NCBI GenBank assembly: GCA_035695045.1
Contig: DASSEX010000080.1
Span: 1 to 64,000, forward strand
DNA length: 64,000 nt
DNA from: DASSKP01 sp035695045
Lineage (GTDB): Bacteria; Actinomycetota; Actinomycetes; JAFAQI01
Direction of reading: 5' to 3'
Of this stretch, positions 58,943 through 64,000 are shown one piece after another. Both the position numbers and the translations under genes were made by a program. The notes under the pieces are model-generated. The model was not told the origin of the DNA, did no database searches, and saw nothing but the letters and a program-made list of their open reading frames with translations. The first letter of the stretch is position 1. Every line of letters starts with the position of its first letter.

Positions 58943-60103
58943 TCACAAGTTTTCACCGTGAAATTCGGGGGCAGCCGGGCCCAGCCCGAACAGGTGGGCC
59001 ATCGCCGCGACGGAGCGTGGCGCCGCGAAGCCGTCGCCGTAGGGGTTCACGGCGTTGGCCATGGCGGCGTACGCCGTCCCGTCGTGCAGCAGCGTGGAGA
59101 CCTCGGCGACGATGCGGTCCTCATCAGTGCCGACGAGCCGCGCGGTCCCGGCGGTGACCGCCTCCGGGCGCTCGGTGTTCTCCCGCATGACCAGCACCGG
59201 CTTGCCCAGGCTCGGCGCCTCCTCCTGCACGCCGCCACTGTCGGTGAGCACGAGGTGCGAGCGGTCGATCAGCCGCGCGAAGCCGCCGTAGCCCACCGGC
59301 TCGGTCACGATCACGTTCGCCAACCCCTCCAGCGCCGGGAGCAACGCCTCTCGCACCGTCGGGTTGCGGTGCACCGGCAGCACGACCAGCAGGTCCGGCT
59401 CGGCGCGGGCCAGCCGGCCCAGGGCCCGACCGACGCCGGCCATCCGCTCCCCCCACGACTCGCGCCGGTGCGCGGTCACCAGCAGCACGCGGCGCGGATC
59501 GGTGTCCAACACCCCGAGCGCCGGGTCGTCGTAGGCGACCCGTTTGTCGACGGTCCACAGCAGCGCGTCGATCACCGAGTTGCCGGTGACGACGACGCTC
59601 GACCGGTCGATCCCCTCCGCGAGAAGGTTCGCGCACGACGCCGGAGTCGGCGCCAGGTGCAGCGACGTCAGCTGCGAGGTCAGCCGGCGGCTCATCTCCT
59701 CGGGAAACGGCGAGTAGCGGTCGAACGTCCGCAACCCTGCCTCGACGTGCACGACCGGCACCTGGTGGTAGTGCGCGGCGAGCGCGCCGACGAACGTCGT
59801 CGTCGTGTCGCCCTGCACCATCATCGCGTCCGGCCGCACCCGTGCGACCAGCTCGTCGAGCCCGGACAACGCACGCGTCGTGATCTCCGCGAGGGTCTGC
59901 CGCGGCTTCATGATGTCCAGATCCGCATCCGGCGCGATGCCGAACAGGTCATTGACCTGGTCGAGCATCTCCCGATGCTGCGCCGTGACCGCCACGAACG
60001 GGATGAAGTGCTCCGACTCGGCAAGTGCGAGGATGATCGGAGCGAGCTTCACCGCCTCCGGTCTCGTGCCGAAGACGATCATGACCTTCTTGCGCGGCGA
60101 CAC
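58943..60103 (-). CDS. wecB: UDP-N-acetylglucosamine 2-epimerase (non-hydrolysing)
   Basis: A 386-residue GT-B-fold epimerase: MIVFGTRPEAVKLAPI at the start, VTAQHREMLDQ, VVHVEAGLRTFDRYSPFPEEMSRR, LVTAHRRESWG, and LTDSGGVQEEAPSLGKPVLVMRENTERPE at the UDP site. These are the family signatures of WecB/MnaA, which converts UDP-GlcNAc to UDP-ManNAc for wall polymers or exopolysaccharide. The GTG at 60103 has AGGAG five bases upstream. It is divergent from the GT2 gene, with 29 bases between starts. Confidence 0.93.
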   Translation of the reverse strand: MSPRKKVMIVFGTRPEAVKLAPIILALAESEHFIPFVAVTAQHREMLDQVNDLFGIAPDADLDIMKPRQTLAEITTRALSGLDELVARVRPDAMMVQGDTTTTFVGALAAHYHQVPVVHVEAGLRTFDRYSPFPEEMSRRLTSQLTSLHLAPTPASCANLLAEGIDRSSVVVTGNSVIDALLWTVDKRVAYDDPALGVLDTDPRRVLLVTAHRRESWGERMAGVGRALGRLARAEPDLLVVLPVHRNPTVREALLPALEGLANVIVTEPVGYGGFARLIDRSHLVLTDSGGVQEEAPSLGKPVLVMRENTERPEAVTAGTARLVGTDEDRIVAEVSTLLHDGTAYAAMANAVNPYGDGFAAPRSVAAMAHLFGLGPAAPEFHGENL

Positions 60104-60132
60104 GACGACTCCTAGCGGGAGCGGGGACACAC

Positions 60133-61413
60133 GTGGACTCGGTCACGACCATTGTGGTCGCCGCGTCGCTCGCCTACATGATCGTGCTCTACGCACGGTC
60201 GCGACGACGGCCGCCCACGGTTCTCGACACTCCCGACGGTCTGCTCTTCGTCGTCCTGATCCCCTGTCTCAACGAAGAGCTGGTCATCGGCAAGAGCCTG
60301 GAGCGACTCGCCGCCATTCCGAACAGCAATGTCATCGCCTTCGTCATCGACGACGGGTCCGACGACGCCACGTCGGACATCGTCCGCGCGCATGCCGGGG
60401 ATCGGGTGCGGCTGCTTCGTCGTGACCCACCGGAAGCACGCCAGGGCAAGGGCGAGGCGCTCAACGCCGCCTACCGCCACGTGCTGTCGTCGGACCTGCT
60501 CGACGACCGGCGCCCCGAGGACGTCGCCATCGTCATTCTCGACGCCGACGGCCGGATCGAGCCGAACGCCTTCGTGCAGGTGGCGCCGTACTTCCGCGAC
60601 CCCCAGGTTGCCGCCGTGCAGATCGGCGTCCGCATGTACAACGCCGGCGTGTCGCTGCTCGCGCGCATGCAGGACCTCGAGTTCGTCACGTTCACCGAGA
60701 TCTTCCAGCGCGGCCGCCAGCGACTGGGCAGCGTCGGTCTCGGCGGCAACGGACAGTTCGCGCGACTGTCCGCACTCGCGACTCTCGGCGAGGCGCCGTG
60801 GACCGACTGCCTGACCGAGGACCTCGACCTCGGGCTTCGGCTGTGGGCCCGGGGGTTCACCAACGCCTTCTGTCCCGCCACACACGTCAACCAGCAGGCG
60901 GTGACCAGCCTGCGCCGTCTGATCCGCCAGCGAGCGCGCTGGTTCCAGGGACACCTGCAGTGCTGGCAGCGCATCCCGATGGTGCTGCGCGCGAGACGGC
61001 CGCTGGGGGTCCGCGCCGACCTCGTCCAACATCTGCTCAGCCCGCTCCTGCTGCTGTTGATGACGTTCCCGATGGCGGCGTTCGCCGTTGCACTCGTGAC
61101 GTTGCTCGTCACGGATCCCAGCGCTCTCGGTCACAGCCTGCTGGCACACAACGGCCTGCTGATCGCGATCTGGTACCTGCTGGCCTTCGGCATGGCGCCG
61201 GCGTACGCCTACGTCTACTGGCTGCGCTCCCCCGGCATGAGCTTCCTGCGCGCGCTCGGCTACGCCCACCTGTTCACCGTGTACTCCTACCAGTGGCTGT
61301 TCGCCGGCTGGTGGGCCGTGTTCAACATCGCCCGGCGGCGGCGCGGCTGGGCCAAGACCGCGCGCACCGCCGACACCGCCGCAGCGGTCCAGGCGACTCA
61401 GGCGCCTTCGTAG
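60133..61413 (+). CDS. Membrane glycosyltransferase family 2 (polysaccharide synthase)
   Basis: A 426-residue processive-type GT2: one N-terminal membrane helix, catalytic domain with VIDDGSDD (nucleotide-binding Asp), ILDADG (DxD), TEDLDLGLRLW (TED general base) and QRARWFQG (Q-x-x-R-W of processive synthases), then three or four C-terminal helices. This is the plan of cellulose, hyaluronan and poly-GlcNAc synthases. It is divergent from wecB, suggesting a shared polysaccharide. It overlaps the DivIVA-domain gene by 16 bases at the 3' ends. Confidence 0.9.
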   Translation: MDSVTTIVVAASLAYMIVLYARSRRRPPTVLDTPDGLLFVVLIPCLNEELVIGKSLERLAAIPNSNVIAFVIDDGSDDATSDIVRAHAGDRVRLLRRDPPEARQGKGEALNAAYRHVLSSDLLDDRRPEDVAIVILDADGRIEPNAFVQVAPYFRDPQVAAVQIGVRMYNAGVSLLARMQDLEFVTFTEIFQRGRQRLGSVGLGGNGQFARLSALATLGEAPWTDCLTEDLDLGLRLWARGFTNAFCPATHVNQQAVTSLRRLIRQRARWFQGHLQCWQRIPMVLRARRPLGVRADLVQHLLSPLLLLLMTFPMAAFAVALVTLLVTDPSALGHSLLAHNGLLIAIWYLLAFGMAPAYAYVYWLRSPGMSFLRALGYAHLFTVYSYQWLFAGWWAVFNIARRRRGWAKTARTADTAAAVQATQAPS

Positions 61414-62168
61414 ACCTGGTGCTCGTGGTGGCCGTGCTCGTGCTGGCCGTGGTCGTGCTGCTCGTGCTCGTGGTCCTCGACGTGCTCGTGCTGCTCGGCC
61501 GACTCCTGCACGGGAACCTCGGCCTCGATGCGCACCGGCTCCTCCGGGTACGTCGACTCAGCGGAGGCTGACTCCTCTGCGGACGGTTCGCCCGTCGACT
61601 GCTCGGGCGTCACCAGGTCGCCTGCCGACGTCCGCGCCTCGACCACGATGTCGCGCAGTGCGGCCATCCACTGTTCGAGCGAGTCCTGCGCCTCTTCGAG
61701 GACTGAGCGGCGGCGGCGGCTCAGCACATCGAGCTCCGCCGACTCCCGCAGCCAGGTGTTGCGCGCCGCAGCGATGTCCGCCTCGGTGAGGGTCTTGCGT
61801 GCGTTGACCTCGGCGATGATCGCGGCGGCCTGGTCCCGAGCCTCTTCGAGAATCGTGCGGGCCTCGCTGCGCGCCCGCTCCAGCCGCCGGGCGACCTCGT
61901 CCTCCAGGTCGCGGAGCCGGTCGGCGGCGCGCTGCTCGGCACCGGACTCGATCCGAGCCGCGCTCTCGCGAGCGGACTGCACGACGGCGACGGCGTCGGC
62001 CATCGCACCGTCCAGCGGGTCGGCCTTGCGGCCTGCGACGGCGAGGTCCTCCTGCAGGCGGCGGACGTCCTCGGCCACTGCGCGCAGGAAGGCGCCGACC
62101 TCGTCGGCGTCGTAGCCGCGGCGGACCATGACGAATGCGCGGGCTTCGATCTCTTCAGGCGTGAACAT
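61398..62168 (-). CDS. DivIVA-domain coiled-coil protein with His-rich tail
   Basis: A 256-residue protein. The N-terminal DivIVA-type domain (MFTPEEIEARAFVMVRRGYDADEVGAFLRAVAEDV) is followed by a long coiled coil rich in Glu/Arg/Ala and an acidic region. The last 25 or so residues are rich in histidine and glutamate (EHEQHDHGQHEHGHHEHQ). DivIVA-type proteins mark curved or polar membrane and guide wall growth; the His tail could bind Zn or Ni. ATG 62168 gives the canonical N-terminus. The protein lies among wall-polysaccharide genes. Confidence 0.85.
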   Translation of the reverse strand: MFTPEEIEARAFVMVRRGYDADEVGAFLRAVAEDVRRLQEDLAVAGRKADPLDGAMADAVAVVQSARESAARIESGAEQRAADRLRDLEDEVARRLERARSEARTILEEARDQAAAIIAEVNARKTLTEADIAAARNTWLRESAELDVLSRRRRSVLEEAQDSLEQWMAALRDIVVEARTSAGDLVTPEQSTGEPSAEESASAESTYPEEPVRIEAEVPVQESAEQHEHVEDHEHEQHDHGQHEHGHHEHQVYEGA

Positions 62169-62300
62169 GTGGCGTCCTCGTGTCGAGGCAGGCTGGGCAC
62201 CTGCCAGCAGCAACACACCGTGACCGATTTGTCACGATGCGTATCGTCCCTCGCCAGGCATAACGGACACAAGGCAGGTTGGGTTACGGCCTCCCACGAG

Positions 62301-62360
62301 TTGAGTGCGACGTAATCCCCCTTGAGACCGGCCCGCAAGGGGGGATTACGTCGCACTCAA
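62301..62360. repeat. Dispersed hairpin repeat, copy B
   Basis: A 60-base element with a perfect 21-bp stem: TTGAGTGCGACG continuing to a C-run (62301-62321) pairs with the G-run leading to CGTCGCACTCAA (ending 62360). The loop holds a GGCCCGC core. It overlaps the TGA stop (62357-62359) of the LLM oxidoreductase gene and probably terminates it. Homologous to copy A at 18547-18610 over TTGAGTGCGACG and the CCCCTTG-CGGGCC core. Confidence 0.75.
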
Positions 62361-63250
62361 CAGTGCGGGAGAACGTCGCGGCCGAAGGCGTCGATGGCGG
62401 CGAGAAGGTCACGGCGGGTGTCGGCCGGGAGCGCGACGGTCAGCCAGGTGACGCCGATCTCGGCGAGGACGGCGATGTCGTCCACCACCTTGGCCGCGTC
62501 CGGCGCCGCCTTCGCGAACATGTCGAGACCGCTCGGCATGAAGCAGATGTCCAACTCGTCGCGGTCGCGCCCCGCTGCGTCGCACTGTTCGTGCAGGTAG
62601 TCGATGCGCGCCCGCAGGTCGTCGGCCGACTCCAAGCCCGGGGTCCGCAGATGCGACGCAGCGGCGGCCGGGCTCGGCATCGGCACCCAGCCGTTGCCCA
62701 TCTCGACCGCCCGGCGGATCGCGCGCTTGCTGTTGCCGCCGACCCAGATCTGTGGGCCCGCCGGCTGTGCGGGACGAGGTGTGGTCGCGACGCCGTCGAC
62801 GTCATCCGCCGTCCAGGCCGCTCGCATCGTCCGCACGGCGTCGTCGAGCACGTCGTTGCGGCGCTCGAAGTCCGCGCCGAGGGCAGTGAACTCCTGCTCG
62901 AGGTAACCCGCACCGACACCGAGGATGACCCGCCCGGCGGAGAGCAGGTCCAGGGTCGCGACCGCCTTCGCGGCCAGCAGCGGATGGCGGTACGCCGGCA
63001 CGAACAGGTTGGTCTGCAGCCGGAGGCTCGACGTCGCCGCGGCCGCGAACCCGAGAGTGACCAGCGGATCGGTGGTGACATGGCCGCCGCCACGCACCCA
63101 ACGTGCCGGAGGCGCCGGGTGGTCGGTCACGAAGACTGCGGCGAAGCCGGCCACCTCCGCGGCGCGCGAGATGTCCGCGACCGCCTCGCCCGTGACGAAC
63201 TCCGTCGCCGCGTCCACCCGGTGGACCGGCAGCCCGAGCGAGACCTGCAT
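62357..63250 (-). CDS. LLM-class (F420-type) flavin-dependent oxidoreductase
   Basis: A 297-residue luciferase-like monooxygenase-fold protein: MQVSLGLPVHR, FAAVFVTDHPAPP, LVTLGFAAAATSSLRLQTNLFVPAYRHPLLAAKAVATLDLLSAGRVILGVGAGYLEQEF and GPQIWVGGNSKRAIRRAVEMGNGWVPM are the family landmarks. Most actinobacterial members use cofactor F420; the sequence fits but does not prove it. The ATG shares one base with the stop of the flavoprotein gene that precedes it (TGATG), so the two are coupled. Its stop codon lies in the repeat hairpin. Confidence 0.9.
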   Translation of the reverse strand: MQVSLGLPVHRVDAATEFVTGEAVADISRAAEVAGFAAVFVTDHPAPPARWVRGGGHVTTDPLVTLGFAAAATSSLRLQTNLFVPAYRHPLLAAKAVATLDLLSAGRVILGVGAGYLEQEFTALGADFERRNDVLDDAVRTMRAAWTADDVDGVATTPRPAQPAGPQIWVGGNSKRAIRRAVEMGNGWVPMPSPAAAASHLRTPGLESADDLRARIDYLHEQCDAAGRDRDELDICFMPSGLDMFAKAAPDAAKVVDDIAVLAEIGVTWLTVALPADTRRDLLAAIDAFGRDVLPHC

Positions 63251-64000
63251 CAGTCGTTGAGCACGCAGCGGGTGCCTGAGTAGATCGTCGGCATGCACTT
63301 GTTGCAGTGCACGCACAAGCCCTCGGTGCGCTTCGCAGTCTCGAAGGTGCGGATGAGGTCGGGTTCGCGCAGGAGCGCCCGGCCCACCGCGACGAAGTCG
63401 AAGCCCTCCTCGAGCACGGTCTCGATCGTGTCGAGCCGGTTGACGCCACCGAGGTAGATGAGCGGTAGGTCGAGTGCCTCGCGGAACTGTCGCGAGTAGG
63501 GAAGGAAGAACGCCTCTTCGAAGGGGTAGCGCGGGAACAGCTTCGGTGCGAGCAGCCGCATCATCGGCCGGACGTACGCCGGCTGCGTCTGCAGCATCTC
63601 CGCGAGCGGCACCTCGCCGCGGAAGAAGTACATCGCGTTCTCGAGCGACGATCCGCCGGTCAGCTCGATCGCGTCGATGTCGCCGTCGTCCTGCAGCATC
63701 CTCGCGACGCGGACGCTCTCCTCGACCCAGAAGCCGCCGGCGACGCCGTCGGTCATGTTCAGCTTGACGGTCACCGCGCGGTCGCGCCCGACCGCGGCCC
63801 GGACGTCGCGCAACACCTCGCGCGCGAATCGTGCCCGGTTGGCGAGCTCGCCGCCGTAGCCGTCACTGCGCTTGTTGAGCTTCGGGCTGAGGAACGAGCT
63901 CAGGAGGTAGCCGTGCCCGAGATGCACTTCGACCGCGTCGAACCCGGCGTCGACCGCGCATCGCGCTGCGCGCGCGAAGTCACCGCGCACCCTCTCGAGG
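63250..64000 (-). CDS. Old-yellow-enzyme-type flavin oxidoreductase (partial)
   Basis: At least 249 C-terminal residues of an NADH:flavin oxidoreductase; the 5' end lies beyond the window. The TIM-barrel part shows FDAVEVHLGHGYLLSSFLSPKLNKRSDGYGGELANRARF (catalytic HxxH/N-type region), LNMTDGVAGGF, the LPLIYLGGVNRLDTIETVLEEGFDFVAVGRALLREPDL phosphate-binding loop, and it ends in a CVHCNKC...C cluster. The four cysteines resemble the Fe-S site of 2,4-dienoyl-CoA reductase-like enzymes, but the C-terminal NADPH domain is absent. Enoate or dienoyl reduction is expected. Confidence 0.88.
   Translation of the reverse strand, partial: LERVRGDFARAARCAVDAGFDAVEVHLGHGYLLSSFLSPKLNKRSDGYGGELANRARFAREVLRDVRAAVGRDRAVTVKLNMTDGVAGGFWVEESVRVARMLQDDGDIDAIELTGGSSLENAMYFFRGEVPLAEMLQTQPAYVRPMMRLLAPKLFPRYPFEEAFFLPYSRQFREALDLPLIYLGGVNRLDTIETVLEEGFDFVAVGRALLREPDLIRTFETAKRTEGLCVHCNKCMPTIYSGTRCVLND

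Overview
The window is very GC-rich, with dense genes, many GTG starts and 1-4 base stop/start overlaps. It has a complete mce operon, several acyl-CoA dehydrogenase pairs, a DivIVA-domain protein, an F420-type (LLM) oxidoreductase and an LPxTG-type wall-anchor signal. This is the chromosome of an actinobacterium (Actinomycetota). Several proteins resemble the cholesterol C/D-ring catabolism set of Mycobacterium/Rhodococcus (FadA6, FadE30, FadE31, IpdC, IpdF and an Rv3548c-like dehydrogenase), but here they are scattered among unrelated genes. I cannot name a genus. I see no tRNA, rRNA, insertion sequence or CRISPR array.

Layout. 1-806: end of a membrane-anchored protein, then non-coding DNA with three strong hairpins and the remains of a broken minus-strand gene. 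807-3100: a membrane TPR protein coupled to an AAA+ ATPase. 3138-6558: an acyl-CoA dehydrogenase pair divergent from a FadA6-like thiolase. 6576-8714: an ECF sigma factor, its coupled membrane partner and a divergent secreted protein. 8873-18545: the mce operon (two YrbE permeases, six Mce proteins, two Mce-associated proteins), a likely lipid or steroid importer. 18627-19505: small proteins. 19551-25495: FadE30, an epoxide-hydrolase-like enzyme, a PrmC-related methyltransferase, a probably inactive isochorismatase-fold protein, and alcohol and aldehyde dehydrogenases. 25662-30286: two secreted proteins, a CAP-domain protein and a 1314-residue multidomain protein. 30290-37744: IpdF-like and a second SDR, small genes, an IpdC-like flavoprotein, and a thiolase with a KAS III/DUF35 fusion. 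37778-49343: aminopeptidase N, two SRPBCC-type proteins, enoyl-CoA hydratase, two acyl-CoA ligases, two SDRs and an acyl-CoA dehydrogenase pair. 49337-54049: a branched-chain-type ABC importer with fused ATPases and fused permeases. 54046-61413: cell-surface and carbohydrate genes (GH3, paralogous secreted proteins, DUF2334 deacetylase-like protein, a 59-residue LPFTG protein, UDP-GlcNAc 2-epimerase, GT2). 61398-64000: a DivIVA-domain protein, an LLM oxidoreductase and a partial old-yellow-enzyme-type flavoprotein.

How it fits together. Six copies of one palindrome, CTGACG-N3-CGTCAG (one copy with a single mismatch), lie in front of the acyl-CoA genes: FadE31/FadA6, FadE30/hydrolase, the aldehyde dehydrogenase operon, the SDR/IpdF operon, the KAS III-DUF35/thiolase operon, and the SDR/FadE pair. 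This looks like a single regulon for uptake-linked ring or side-chain beta-oxidation, run by a regulator, probably TetR-type, that is not in the window. The mce operon and the ABC importer are plausible substrate entry routes, but neither carries this palindrome. Two dispersed copies of an approximately 60-base hairpin repeat form the 3' ends of unrelated operons.
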